From: JANLTP01 sp031363055
Lineage (GTDB): Bacteria > Pseudomonadota > Gammaproteobacteria > Burkholderiales > Burkholderiaceae_E
Assembly: GCA_031363055.1 (NCBI GenBank)
Contig: JANLTP010000026.1
Span: forward strand, 1 to 60,494
Length of the DNA: 60,494 nucleotides
Direction: 5' to 3'
A model generated the notes under the pieces. It was not told where the DNA came from. It was given only the letters and a program-made list of their open reading frames with translations, and ran no database searches. Of the stretch, positions 25,521 through 34,460 are shown piece by piece. A program made the translations under genes and the position numbers. Position 1 is the stretch's first letter; each line of letters begins with the position of its first letter.

Positions 25521-26609
25521 TTATTTCTTGGCGGACGCCATGAAATCGTCGAACGTGTTCTCGGTAACCCGGAACCAGGCAATTGAGTCATTGCGAAAAC
25601 GCAGCCACGGTTCATAGATCTTCTTGAACTTGGCATTCTTCGCTGCGTTCTCGGCGAACCACTCGGTGGCTGCCCCGTAACAGGCGTCCAGAACCGGCTT
25701 CGGAAACGGCTTCAGTGAAGCGCCGCCAGCAATCAAACGCTTGAGCGCCGGACCGTTGCGGGCGTCGTACTTGGCCATCATCTCGATATTGGCATGGCTG
25801 CAGGCTGCTTCGAGAATCGCCTTGTACTCGGCGGGCAACGCCTCCCAGGACTTGATGTTGGCGATGAACGACAGGTTCGGGCCGCCTTCCCACCAGCCTG
25901 GGTAATAGTAATTCTTGGCGACCTTGTTAAAGCCCAGTTTTTCGTCATCGTACGGACCGACCCATTCTGCGGCATCGATCGTGCCTTTTTCAAGGGCAGG
26001 GTAGATGTCGCCACCGGCGATCTGCTGCGGAACCACGCCCAACTTGCTCAGCACTTGACCGGCTGCGCCGCCGACCCGGAACTTTAGTCCCTTCAGATCT
26101 TCAACGGTATTGATTTCCTTGCGGAACCAGCCACCCATCTGCGCGCCGGTATTGCCAGCAGGGATGCTGTGGACGCTGAATTCCTTGAAGAACTCATGCA
26201 GCAGGGCGGCGCCGCCGCCTTCATAAAACCAGGAGTTCTGTTGGCGATAATTCAAACCGAACGGGACCGAGGTGTCAAAGGCAAACGTCGGATCCTTACC
26301 GAAATAATAGTACATGGCGGTATGGCCGGCCTCGACCGTACCGGCCTGAACCGCGTCCAGTACCTGCAGGCCTGGAACAATCTCGCCCGCCGGGTGTGCA
26401 CTGATCTGAAATTTGCCGGCCGTCATCGCCCCGACGTACTTCGAAATAGTCTCGGCACCGCCGTAAAGGGTATCCAGACTCTTGGGGAACGAAGAGGTCA
26501 AACGCCAGCGTATCGCCGGTTGTGCCGAAATAATGGCCGGCGCGCCGAGAATCAGCCCGCCAGTTGCGGCCTGAGCGGCCGTTTTCTTGATAAATCCGCG
26601 TCGTTCCAT
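25521..26609 (-). CDS. dctP: TRAP transporter substrate-binding protein (TakP-like 2-oxoacid binder)
   Basis: Periplasmic receptor, 362 residues. The N-terminus is a Tat-type signal (RRGFIKK followed by a hydrophobic stretch to APAIISAQ). The mature part has RWRLTSSFPKSLDTLYGGAE, GNTGAQMGGWFRKEI, LKGLKFRVGGAAGQVLSKLG and AAEWVGPYDDEKLGF, a pattern I associate with the Rhodobacter sphaeroides TakP group, which binds pyruvate and other 2-oxoacids with sodium. The gene converges on dctQM instead of being joined to them, and lies 82 bases downstream of argH on the same strand. AGGAGA precedes the ATG. The substrate assignment rests on resemblance plus the neighbouring pyruvate dehydrogenase genes. 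Confidence 0.9.
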   Translation of the reverse strand: MERRGFIKKTAAQAATGGLILGAPAIISAQPAIRWRLTSSFPKSLDTLYGGAETISKYVGAMTAGKFQISAHPAGEIVPGLQVLDAVQAGTVEAGHTAMYYYFGKDPTFAFDTSVPFGLNYRQQNSWFYEGGGAALLHEFFKEFSVHSIPAGNTGAQMGGWFRKEINTVEDLKGLKFRVGGAAGQVLSKLGVVPQQIAGGDIYPALEKGTIDAAEWVGPYDDEKLGFNKVAKNYYYPGWWEGGPNLSFIANIKSWEALPAEYKAILEAACSHANIEMMAKYDARNGPALKRLIAGGASLKPFPKPVLDACYGAATEWFAENAAKNAKFKKIYEPWLRFRNDSIAWFRVTENTFDDFMASAKK

Positions 26610-26691
26610 CTTGTCTTGTCTCCTGATGACTTAAAGATTTTTTTGACTCGTAACCGAGTGAGCGTCAGGCTCTGGTCGTTATTCTAGTCCA

Positions 26692-28125
26692 CTAGTCGGG
26701 TTTCGGGCGTCTCGTCACAGCCTGTGGGGAATCGGCGATTCGCAGACGGCCGGCAGCAATCGCCGCCAACACCTGCTCGGGCGCGGTAGCGCCGGGATGC
26801 CGACGAGCGCTGACCGAGCCTTCAAGACTCAACACGCTATAGACATCGGTTTGCACGAGGGCCGAAAACGCTTGCAGTTCGGGCAGGCTCAGTTCGCTCA
26901 GATCTTTCTTCAAAGATACCGCCTGACGCACGGCCTGGGCCACCACCTCATGGGCATCGCGAAACGGCAGCCCTTTTTTGACCAGGTAATCGGCCAGGTC
27001 GGTCGCGGTCGAATAACCTTGCAGGGCGGCCGCGCGCATGCGATCGGCATTGACCTCGATGCCGGCGACCATTTCGGCAAATATTTTCAGCGTTTGCCCG
27101 ACCGTGTCTGCGGTATCAAACAAGGGTTCCTTGTCTTCCTGATTATCCTTGTTATAGGCCAGTGGCTGGCCTTTCATGAGTACCAGCAGGCCCATCAGGT
27201 GGCCGATCACACGAGCGCTTTTACCGCGGGCCAACTCCGGCACATCGGGGTTTTTCTTTTGCGGCATGATGGACGAACCGGTACAGAAGCGATCCGGCAA
27301 TTGAATGAAGCCGAAGGCCGGCGACATCCAGAGCACCAGCTCCTCGGACAGGCGCGACACGTGAACCATGACCAGACTGGCGGCATGACAAAATTCAATC
27401 GCAAAGTCGCGATCAGACACCGCATCCAGTGAGTTCTCGCAGACGCCGTCAAACTCGAGCAGCCGTGCGACCAGATCACGATCAATCGGGTAGCTGGTCC
27501 CGGCCAGGGCGGCACTGCCCAGCGGCAAACGGTTGACGCGGCGCCGACAATCGCCGAGGCGCTGATGATCGCGATCGAACATCTCGAAATAGGCCAGCAG
27601 GTGATGGCCGAAGGTCACCGGTTGCGCGACCTGCAGATGGGTAAAGCCGGGCATGATGGTGGCGTGATGTTGTTGCGCGAGCGCCAGCAAGGCGCTCTGC
27701 AACGCACGTAGATCGGTGCGAATATGATCGATCGTATCGCGCAGCCACAGCCGAATGTCAGTCGCGACCTGATCGTTGCGGCTGCGTGCCGTGTGCAGCC
27801 GTTTACCCGCATCGCCAACCAGATCAGTCAGCCTTCTCTCGATATTCAGATGAACGTCTTCAAGGTCAATGGACCACGGAAAAGTATCGTTCTCGATCTC
27901 GGCCGCAATGGTTTGCAGGCCACTGCGAATGCCTGCCCAATCAAGGTCCGACAGAATGCCGCAGCGCGTGAGCATCTCGGCATGGGCGAGGGAACCCTGA
28001 ATGTCGAAGGGCGCAAGCCGCTGATCAAAGTCGACCGAAGCGGTGTAACGCTTGACAAGCTCGGACACCGGTTCTGAGAAGCGGCCCGACCAAGCCTGCG
28101 ATTTCTTCGCGAACTGATCTGTCAT
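26692..28125 (-). CDS. argH: argininosuccinate lyase
   Basis: Splits argininosuccinate to arginine and fumarate, the last step of arginine synthesis. 477 residues from the ATG at 28125; a 29-residue longer frame adds hydrophobic sequence not typical of the family. Motifs: KSQAWSGRFSEPVSELV at the N-terminus, HTARSRNDQVATDIRLWLRD, PGFTHLQVAQPVTFGHHLLAY, and the superfamily signature GSSIMPQKKNPD. It diverges from the algZ gene, with 60 bases between starts, an arrangement also seen in Pseudomonas. Confidence 0.97.
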   Translation of the reverse strand: MTDQFAKKSQAWSGRFSEPVSELVKRYTASVDFDQRLAPFDIQGSLAHAEMLTRCGILSDLDWAGIRSGLQTIAAEIENDTFPWSIDLEDVHLNIERRLTDLVGDAGKRLHTARSRNDQVATDIRLWLRDTIDHIRTDLRALQSALLALAQQHHATIMPGFTHLQVAQPVTFGHHLLAYFEMFDRDHQRLGDCRRRVNRLPLGSAALAGTSYPIDRDLVARLLEFDGVCENSLDAVSDRDFAIEFCHAASLVMVHVSRLSEELVLWMSPAFGFIQLPDRFCTGSSIMPQKKNPDVPELARGKSARVIGHLMGLLVLMKGQPLAYNKDNQEDKEPLFDTADTVGQTLKIFAEMVAGIEVNADRMRAAALQGYSTATDLADYLVKKGLPFRDAHEVVAQAVRQAVSLKKDLSELSLPELQAFSALVQTDVYSVLSLEGSVSARRHPGATAPEQVLAAIAAGRLRIADSPQAVTRRPKPD

Positions 28126-28185
28126 AATCTGAGTAACGGTCCTTACGGCCAATCTGCCGCTTCCAAAGAAGCTGCAGATTATAAG

Positions 28186-29436
28186 ATGAACGATCCACAG
28201 CCAGCGACCCAAGACGAACTATCCGATGCTCCCGGGACGGCAATCAAGCCGGGGGTCGACACGCCCGCTGACCCGATCGCGCCGGCGGCCCGAGACGCCA
28301 ATGCCGAGATTTCCGCCAAAGATTCGGCAGCTAAAGAGGCGGCGGCCAAGGACGCGGTCGCCAAGCAGCGACGGGTTTCAGATGGCGCTCGAACGCCGGT
28401 GTTGCCCGATTGTTGCAATTTCGGAATCGCGTTGCGCATCGTCGCGCCGCTCAACATGGCTGCATTTGTATTCGCCGTTGCCCTGTCGAGTGGTTTTATC
28501 GACGCCATCAATCACTTTGTCGATATTGCCTTGTTGCTTGAGCCGATCACGCTGGCTTCGCTGGTGGTCCTGTGCCTGGTTCGCAAGCGGGTCAACGGCT
28601 TTCGAGTACCGCTGCAATGGTTGGTCGCGTTAGCCGTACCGGTCATATTTTCGTTGCCGGTTGCCTGGCTGTCCTTTTCGCTGTTGGCGGGCCCCAATTT
28701 CACGGGCGGCCACGCATGGTGGATAGCGGTGCGAGTGTTGCTAACCTTGGGTATCGCTTGGGGGGTGGTCGAGTTTCTGCGTTTACGCGCCCGCGCCTAC
28801 TCGCCTTCACTGGCCGAGGCGCGGCTGCAGGCGTTGCAAGCACGGATTCGTCCGCACTTTCTGTTTAATAGTCTGAACACGGTGTTGGGACTCATGCGCA
28901 GTGATCCGCGCCGCGCCGAGCGAACCTTGGAAAACCTGGCTGATCTGTTTCGGGTTTTCATGCGCGACACGCGAGAACTGGTCCCTTTGGATGAAGAAGT
29001 TGTAACTTGCCAACAGTATTTGGCAATTGAGCAACTCAGACTCGGAGAACGATTGCAAATATCCTGGGATCTTGCCGAAATGGCGGGTGATGCGCTTTTA
29101 CCCTCGCTTTTGTTGCAGCCGTTAGTTGAAAATTCCGTCCACCATGGCATTGAACCCAGGACGGAACCCGGTGAAATCTGGATCAAGATCAGCAAGCCGG
29201 GCGAGCGAGTCAGGGTTGAGATTGTCAATCCTGCAGCGGTTTCGCAGAACGCCATCAGGCCGGGCAATCAGATGGCTTTATCGAATGTTCGTGAACGATT
29301 GATGCTGTTGTACGATATGGAGGCGGAGTTGAAGACCACCGAAGAGGGCGGCTCATTCCGACTATTACTGGAATTTCCTTACCGAAAAGAGAAGCGACGC
29401 CGAGATGTCAGACGCCATTTCAATCCTGATCGTTGA
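28186..29436 (+). CDS. algZ: LytS/AlgZ-family sensor histidine kinase
   Basis: 416 residues. After a 65-residue hydrophilic N-terminus (Ala/Asp/Lys-rich) the family-typical start PVLPDCCNFGIALRIV leads into four membrane helices (about 82-200). The kinase core has H224 in ARIRPHFLFNSLNTVLGLM, the His_kinase family motif, and an ATP-binding domain with LLQPLVENSVHHGIEP and LSNVRERL. In Pseudomonas the homologue AlgZ (FimS) works with AlgR on alginate and type IV pili. The N-terminal extension is not typical, and no clear ribosome site precedes 28186 (TATAAG abuts the ATG), so the true start could be later. The 3' end overlaps algR by 32 nt. Confidence 0.88.
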   Translation: MNDPQPATQDELSDAPGTAIKPGVDTPADPIAPAARDANAEISAKDSAAKEAAAKDAVAKQRRVSDGARTPVLPDCCNFGIALRIVAPLNMAAFVFAVALSSGFIDAINHFVDIALLLEPITLASLVVLCLVRKRVNGFRVPLQWLVALAVPVIFSLPVAWLSFSLLAGPNFTGGHAWWIAVRVLLTLGIAWGVVEFLRLRARAYSPSLAEARLQALQARIRPHFLFNSLNTVLGLMRSDPRRAERTLENLADLFRVFMRDTRELVPLDEEVVTCQQYLAIEQLRLGERLQISWDLAEMAGDALLPSLLLQPLVENSVHHGIEPRTEPGEIWIKISKPGERVRVEIVNPAAVSQNAIRPGNQMALSNVRERLMLLYDMEAELKTTEEGGSFRLLLEFPYRKEKRRRDVRRHFNPDR

Positions 29437-30205
29437 TGACGAACCCGTAGCGCGTTCGCGCCTGCGTGAACTCCTGGCCGACATGGCCCCCGAGTTCCCC
29501 CACCGTATCGTTGGTGAGGCCGCCAATGCACCGGAGGCCCTGTCCCAAATCGAAGTCGTCAGCCCGCAAATCGTGCTGCTCGACGTGCAAATGCCGGGCA
29601 TGACCGGTATCGAGCTGGCCCGACATATCTCCGTGCGGGCCTCGAGCGGCGAGACGCCCAGGCCGATGCCTCTGGTCATTTTCGTGACCGCGTTTGATGA
29701 GTTTGCGGTCGAGGCCTTCGAAGTCCGGGCGATCGATTACCTGCTCAAACCGGTTCGCATGCAACGTTTGCTGGACGCCCTGCGCAAGGCCGTCACCCGC
29801 TTGCCGGCTGACCATATTCAGGCGATCGATCAACTCGCTAAAGCCACCAATACCCGCCGTCGGCATCTATCGGTACACGAACGCGGACGCGTAATCCTGG
29901 TGCCACTGGAGCAGGTCATCTATCTGAAGGCCGAACTCAAATACATCACGGTTCGGACCCGCGAACGCGAGTACCTGATCGAAGAGTCGCTGACCTCGCT
30001 GGAAGAGGAATTCGGCGATCGGTTTGTGCGTATCCACCGCAATGCGCTAGTTGCACGTCCTTCAATCGCCGGCTTTGAGCGGGTCACGCCGACCGGCGAT
30101 GAAGACGGCGGCGATCCGTACTGGCAAGTGGTGCTGCGCGATATCGCCGAGCGCCTGCCGGTCAGTCGCCGGCAGTGGTCTACCGTCAAAAATCTGGTGA
30201 CGTGA
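29405..30205 (+). CDS. algR: AlgR-like response regulator (receiver + LytTR)
   Basis: 266 residues. Receiver domain 6-140 with phosphoacceptor D60 (VLLDVQMPGMTGIEL), VTAFDEFAVEAFEVRAIDYLLKP, and a LytTR DNA-binding domain (about 160-260; VIYLKAELKYITVRTRER, RFVRIHRNALV). It starts inside the last 32 bases of algZ and ends overlapping hemC (GTGA), so the whole algZ-algR-hemC stretch is translationally linked. Partner of the upstream kinase. The placement of a LytTR pair in front of heme genes mirrors Pseudomonas. Confidence 0.94.
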   Translation: MSDAISILIVDDEPVARSRLRELLADMAPEFPHRIVGEAANAPEALSQIEVVSPQIVLLDVQMPGMTGIELARHISVRASSGETPRPMPLVIFVTAFDEFAVEAFEVRAIDYLLKPVRMQRLLDALRKAVTRLPADHIQAIDQLAKATNTRRRHLSVHERGRVILVPLEQVIYLKAELKYITVRTREREYLIEESLTSLEEEFGDRFVRIHRNALVARPSIAGFERVTPTGDEDGGDPYWQVVLRDIAERLPVSRRQWSTVKNLVT

Positions 30206-31224
30206 GTCGGTTGTCTGATTCGCCGAGCCGCCTGAGAATCGCCAGCCGCGAAAGTGCGTTGGCACTTTGGCAGGCAAATCATGTCAAGGCGCTGCTTGAA
30301 TCCTGGTATCCGGCCTGCAAGGTCGAGATACTTGGTATGACCACTCGCGGCGACCAGATTCTCGACCGAAGTTTGAGCGCCATTGGCGGCAAGGGCCTGT
30401 TCACGAAAGAACTCGAGACGGCGCTCCTCGACGATTCGGCCGATCTAGCAGTGCACTCCCTCAAGGATGTGCCGATGGAGCTGCCCGATGGCTTTACGTT
30501 ATCGGCTATTTTGCAGCGCGAAGATCCGCGTGATGCCTTTGTTTCGATCCGCTTCGAGAGCCTTGAATCGCTTCCCGCAGGCGCTCGCATTGGCACGTCG
30601 AGTTTGCGACGTGGCGCACAATTGCGTGCGAATTTTCCGCACGTGCGGGTGCTTGAGCTGCGCGGCAACGTCAATACGCGTTTGGCCAAGCTCGATCGCG
30701 GTGAATATGACGCGATTGTTCTGGCGGCGGCAGGCCTCAAGCGCTTGGGGCTGGCTGATCGGATTCGGCAAATCCTGCCGCCTGAATTAAGTCTGCCGGC
30801 GGCCGGTCAAGGCGCATTGGCGATTGAAACATTGACCGCTCGCGTCGATGTTCGCGAATGGATCAAGGTGCTCGAGCACCCGCCGACCTCCTGGGCCTGC
30901 GAGGCCGAACGAACCGTGTCGCGCTTGCTGGGGGGTAGTTGCAGAGCGCCGCTGGCGGCGTATTGCAACGTCATGCCGTCCACAGAACATTCCGAGCAGC
31001 GTGGGTTGCAGAATGTCGCCGAATCCGAGGCACATTCGCACGCCCCTTCGGTCCGGATGAGCTTGCGTGCGCTGGCGGCGAGTATCGACGGTGCGACGGT
31101 TCTGCATGCCAATGCGGTGGCTACCGTGTACGACGTAACCAGCGCAGTGGCACTGGGTCAGCAGGTGGCGCAACGACTGATCAGTGACGGCGCGATCGCC
31201 TTGCTGGCGGAACCCAGCCACTAG
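30202..31224 (+). CDS. hemC: hydroxymethylbilane synthase (porphobilinogen deaminase)
   Basis: Polymerises four porphobilinogens for heme synthesis. 340 residues. LRIASRESALALWQANHV at the N-terminus, TRGDQILDRSLSAIGGKGLFTKELE, VHSLKDVPMELPDGF, SSLRRGAQLRANFP, and C247 in LGGSCRAPLAAY for the dipyrromethane cofactor. I take the GTG at 30202 as start because it overlaps the algR stop (GTGA); a TTG at 30211 is another option. About 30 residues (near 255-285, around NVMPSTEHSEQRGLQNVAE) are inserted after the cofactor cysteine relative to the usual protein of about 310. Confidence 0.96.
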   Translation: MSRLSDSPSRLRIASRESALALWQANHVKALLESWYPACKVEILGMTTRGDQILDRSLSAIGGKGLFTKELETALLDDSADLAVHSLKDVPMELPDGFTLSAILQREDPRDAFVSIRFESLESLPAGARIGTSSLRRGAQLRANFPHVRVLELRGNVNTRLAKLDRGEYDAIVLAAAGLKRLGLADRIRQILPPELSLPAAGQGALAIETLTARVDVREWIKVLEHPPTSWACEAERTVSRLLGGSCRAPLAAYCNVMPSTEHSEQRGLQNVAESEAHSHAPSVRMSLRALAASIDGATVLHANAVATVYDVTSAVALGQQVAQRLISDGAIALLAEPSH

Positions 31225-31254
31225 ATCCTGATTAGACGCTGACTAGACCCTATC
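31222..31254 (+). repeat. 3 x 11-bp tandem repeat starting at the hemC stop codon
   Basis: Units TAGATCCTGAT, TAGACGCTGAC and TAGACCCTATC follow each other. The first triplet is the hemC stop TAG, so the stop trinucleotide is repeated at every unit. Confidence 0.6.
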
Positions 31255-31304
31255 AAGCGCGGCGCGGCAGCATATGGCTTCTGGCACTTGAAGACAGATC
31301 TCTC

Positions 31305-32135
31305 ATGACGCAATCGACGGGCCGACGCGTGGTGCTGACACAGCCGCAACCAAGAGTGCTCGGTTTGGCTCAGGCTCTGGTCACCGCCGGACATGAAGTC
31401 ATGGCCCTGGGGTTTCAACGAACCATCGAACGTACCGGCGAACCGCGGGTTCGGCGTCAGTTGCGTGAATTGAGTCAGTTAAGTGCCGGTGATTGGATCA
31501 TTCCGGTGAGTCCCAGTGCGATTGATTCATTGGCTGCCTTTATGCAACGGGAACCCGGCTTCTTGCATGCCCGGGTAGCCTTGATTGGACCCGGTAGTCT
31601 CGAACGCTGGCAGCAGGCGATTCCAACCGAGCAATTGAACGCCGAGGCCGCCCGGCCACTGTTGCCGCGCTCCACACAATACGACGCGCTGTCGCTCGTG
31701 TCCGAGCCCGAATTCGCAACGCTGAACGGGCGGCGCATCGTCATTATTGCGGGTACTGAACGGCGGGCGGCTTGGGCCGATCAACTTCTGGCGCGCGGCG
31801 CGCGGGTCGACGTGATTGCTGCCTATCAAGTCGAGTCGGTGGTGCCCAGTTCGCAAGAGACGCTGCAGTTGATCGCCTGGCTGGGCGATTGGCAGCCTGC
31901 CGAGCCCCGGACCGCGCCGGTCATGCTGGCCAGCAGCGTCGCGATCGCGCGGCTGTGTCAGGTCTGGATTCGGCAATCGTTGCCGATCGAATGGCAAGTT
32001 CGACTCAAGCACTGCTGGTGGCTCGCCAATCATGCCAAAGTGGCGAATTCACTGACCGAAGCAGGATGGACTCAGGTCAGGACCATCGAGCCCGGTGAAC
32101 ACGGCTTGCTCGAAGCGCTAGAATCGTTGCAATGA
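31305..32135 (+). CDS. hemD: uroporphyrinogen-III synthase
   Basis: Closes and inverts ring D of hydroxymethylbilane. 276 residues; HemD is poorly conserved, but RRVVLTQPQPRVLGLAQAL at the N-terminus, DWIIPVSPSAIDSLAAFM, RVALIGPGSLERW, RRIVIIAGTERRAAWADQLLARGARVDVIAAYQ and a terminal TEAGWTQVRTIE region fit the two-domain fold, and the position between hemC and hemX settles it. It overlaps hemX by 4 bases. Confidence 0.92.
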   Translation: MTQSTGRRVVLTQPQPRVLGLAQALVTAGHEVMALGFQRTIERTGEPRVRRQLRELSQLSAGDWIIPVSPSAIDSLAAFMQREPGFLHARVALIGPGSLERWQQAIPTEQLNAEAARPLLPRSTQYDALSLVSEPEFATLNGRRIVIIAGTERRAAWADQLLARGARVDVIAAYQVESVVPSSQETLQLIAWLGDWQPAEPRTAPVMLASSVAIARLCQVWIRQSLPIEWQVRLKHCWWLANHAKVANSLTEAGWTQVRTIEPGEHGLLEALESLQ

Positions 32136-33241
32136 ATACGGCAGTTGGTCACACTGAGCACGAGCTCGGCGATAATTCAGGCGATACCGCCGCAAGTTCG
32201 GCTGCGCCTTCGCCAGTGCCTACATCAAACGGCAAATGGATTCAATGGATCGCCTGGGCTGGATTATTTCTGGCAGCGTTCGCTTGTTTCCTGACCATTT
32301 TGGCCTGGCAGCGCAGTGAACGGGTCATCAAGGAGTCGGCGCGGCGGATGCAGGAGTCCGAGTTGCGCGTCAATCAACTCGAGAGTCAATTGAAACTCGT
32401 GCAGGATCAAAGTCGCGATTCGGCCGGCCGCTCAGCCTTGCTCGACAGCAAGGTAGCCGACGTGGTCGGGCAACAGGCGCAGTTGGAGCGCATGTATCGC
32501 AACATTGCCCAGAACAGTCTGGACTCGGTACTGGGCGACGCCGAGAATTCCATTTCAATTGCAACCCAACAACTGCTGGTCGGCTCGAACGTGCCGGGTG
32601 CGCTGGTTGCCCTGCAAGATGCCGATACCGTGCTCAAGCGCGTCGACCAGAGTTCGGTCAGTGTTTTGCGCCGATTGATCGCGCGCGATATAGAGCGGCT
32701 CAAGGCCTTGCCGCCTACCGATATTGCGTCGATGGCGGCGCGTCTCGATGCCGTGGCCAGCAGTATCGACCAACTGCCGTTACTTTCAGGCGCCAGCGAG
32801 ACTGCGACCGGCGCAGCAGTGGATAGCCAGTCGGCCGATACTCATTCAGCGATCGGGCGCATCACCGAATCGGGCTTGCGCGGCTGGAACTCGCTGAAGC
32901 AGGAATTATTGGCGTTGTTGCGTGTAACTCGCATTGATACACCGGACGTTTTGCTGTTGGCGCCCTCGCAACAGTATTTCGTGCGCGAAAATCTTCGCCT
33001 GACCTTGCTCAGTGCGCGCTTTGCCTTGCTCTCGCGCAACGAACCGGTGTTCAAGAGCGATCTCGAGCGCGCCATCAAATGGCTGGGCTCGTATTACGAC
33101 AAGCAGGCCCGCTCGGTGGTCACGGCCGGCAACACCTTGAAGCAACTGCAAGCCAGCAAGGTCAGTCTTGAATTGCCCTCGTTGGGGGAGAGCCTGACAG
33201 CGGTTCGCAGCCAGCGCTCGACTCCGGAGGGTCGTCCCTAA
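32132..33241 (+). CDS. hemX: HemX-like membrane protein (uroporphyrinogen-III C-methyltransferase-like family)
   Basis: 369 residues: a short cytoplasmic N-terminus, one membrane helix (about 38-58), a coiled coil (about 65-110; SARRMQESELRVNQLESQL), and a helical domain with RLIARDIERLKALPPTDI and YFVRENLRLTLLSARFALLSR, typical of HemX proteins. The role is unsettled; the gene follows hemD in many Proteobacteria and was once taken for a methyltransferase, for which no SAM site is visible. ATGA overlap with hemD, 18 bases before hemY. Confidence 0.9.
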   Translation: MNTAVGHTEHELGDNSGDTAASSAAPSPVPTSNGKWIQWIAWAGLFLAAFACFLTILAWQRSERVIKESARRMQESELRVNQLESQLKLVQDQSRDSAGRSALLDSKVADVVGQQAQLERMYRNIAQNSLDSVLGDAENSISIATQQLLVGSNVPGALVALQDADTVLKRVDQSSVSVLRRLIARDIERLKALPPTDIASMAARLDAVASSIDQLPLLSGASETATGAAVDSQSADTHSAIGRITESGLRGWNSLKQELLALLRVTRIDTPDVLLLAPSQQYFVRENLRLTLLSARFALLSRNEPVFKSDLERAIKWLGSYYDKQARSVVTAGNTLKQLQASKVSLELPSLGESLTAVRSQRSTPEGRP

Positions 33242-33259
33242 CGGGCGGGTTGATTGACG

Positions 33260-34453
33260 ATGCGCTGGATTGTCTGGATCTTGCTTATTTTTTCGGCGGC
33301 AGTCGGCTTGGCGATGTTGATGCGCTTTAACCATGGCAATGTCGCCGTGTTCTGGCCGCCGTACCGGCTCGATCTGTCGGTCAATATGTCGGTGCTGATC
33401 TTGCTGGTACTGTTTGCCGTGGCCCATCTGGTGCTGCTGGCGCTCTCAAAAGCACTCGATCTGCCGTCACGCGTTCGAAACTATCAATCACAGCGCCAGA
33501 AACGTCGATCGATGAATGCCATGCGCGATAGCCTGCTGGCGTTTTTCGAAGGCCGCTTCGGGCGCGCCGAACGCCTGGCCCAACAAGTCAGCGGTGATGT
33601 CGGGCTGGCCGGTCCGGCGGCACTGATTGCTGCACGCGCCGCCCACAAGATGCGTGAGTTCGATCGGCGCGACAAATGGCTGGCCAGTGCCCAGGATGAA
33701 TCGAACACTCATCAGGCCTATCTGGTCACGGCCGCTGAGTTGGCGGTCGAGGAGCAAAATGGCACGCAGGCTCTGTCGATGGTGCGCTCGCTGCACGGGC
33801 GCGGCGCCCGCCATATCCACACCTTGCGATTGGCAATGCGCGCGCATGAGCAAAATGAAGAATGGGACTCGGTCCTGCAAGTGGTCCGGCAGTTGGCCAA
33901 GCGTGATGCTTTGCCGCAGGCCGCCGTGCAAGGCGTACAGTTACGGGCCGCGCGCGGCCTCTTCAAACGCCACCAGGGAGATCTGCCCGCGCTCAAGCGT
34001 GACTGGGCAGCGCTGAGCGCCAACGAAAAAACGCTGCCGGAAGTGCTGGAAGCGGCGGTCGCGGCGATGACCGAAGCCGGCGATCACGAATTCGCCTGGC
34101 GACTGATTGAGCAGGGCTTGAAGCAGGGCGTGTCGCCACAACTGTTGCGACAGTTTCGCGAACTCAAGAGCATTCCCGCTCGCGAGCGGCTGCTGAGGGC
34201 GGAGAACTGGCGGACACGCTTTGGTGATGATGCCTCGCTGATGCTGACTCTCGCCGATCTGTGCGCCGAAGAGTCGCTCTGGGGCAAGGCCGAGGAGTTT
34301 TACAAGCTCGCCTGCAAAGGGCCGGAAGCGGCCCAGGCACATTACAGTCTCGCCCGGTTGTATGAACAAATCGGCCGTGCTGACGAAGCGGCCGAACAAT
34401 TTCGCGCCGCTGCCACTGTGGCGCTGCGCAAACACGCTCTGGTTCAGGTGTAA
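33260..34453 (+). CDS. hemY: HemY-like TPR membrane protein
   Basis: 397 residues. Two membrane helices at 4-20 and about 40-62 (MSVLILLVLFAVAHLVLLAL), then a periplasmic or membrane-tethered TPR region, including AHYSLARLYEQIGRADEAAEQF near the C-terminus. This is the proteobacterial HemY_N family, often last in the hemCDXY cluster; it is not the protoporphyrinogen oxidase also called HemY. The ATG at 33260 is preferred over a TTG at 33254. It converges on the aldehyde dehydrogenase with only 7 bases between stops. Confidence 0.9.
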   Translation: MRWIVWILLIFSAAVGLAMLMRFNHGNVAVFWPPYRLDLSVNMSVLILLVLFAVAHLVLLALSKALDLPSRVRNYQSQRQKRRSMNAMRDSLLAFFEGRFGRAERLAQQVSGDVGLAGPAALIAARAAHKMREFDRRDKWLASAQDESNTHQAYLVTAAELAVEEQNGTQALSMVRSLHGRGARHIHTLRLAMRAHEQNEEWDSVLQVVRQLAKRDALPQAAVQGVQLRAARGLFKRHQGDLPALKRDWAALSANEKTLPEVLEAAVAAMTEAGDHEFAWRLIEQGLKQGVSPQLLRQFRELKSIPARERLLRAENWRTRFGDDASLMLTLADLCAEESLWGKAEEFYKLACKGPEAAQAHYSLARLYEQIGRADEAAEQFRAAATVALRKHALVQV

Positions 34454-34460
34454 GCGCGGT

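Noticed and set aside
26643..26664. Hairpin ACTCG-GTTA-CGAGT between argH and dctP as a terminator
   Set aside because: On the transcribed minus strand it is followed by A residues, not U; the T-run is on the wrong side.
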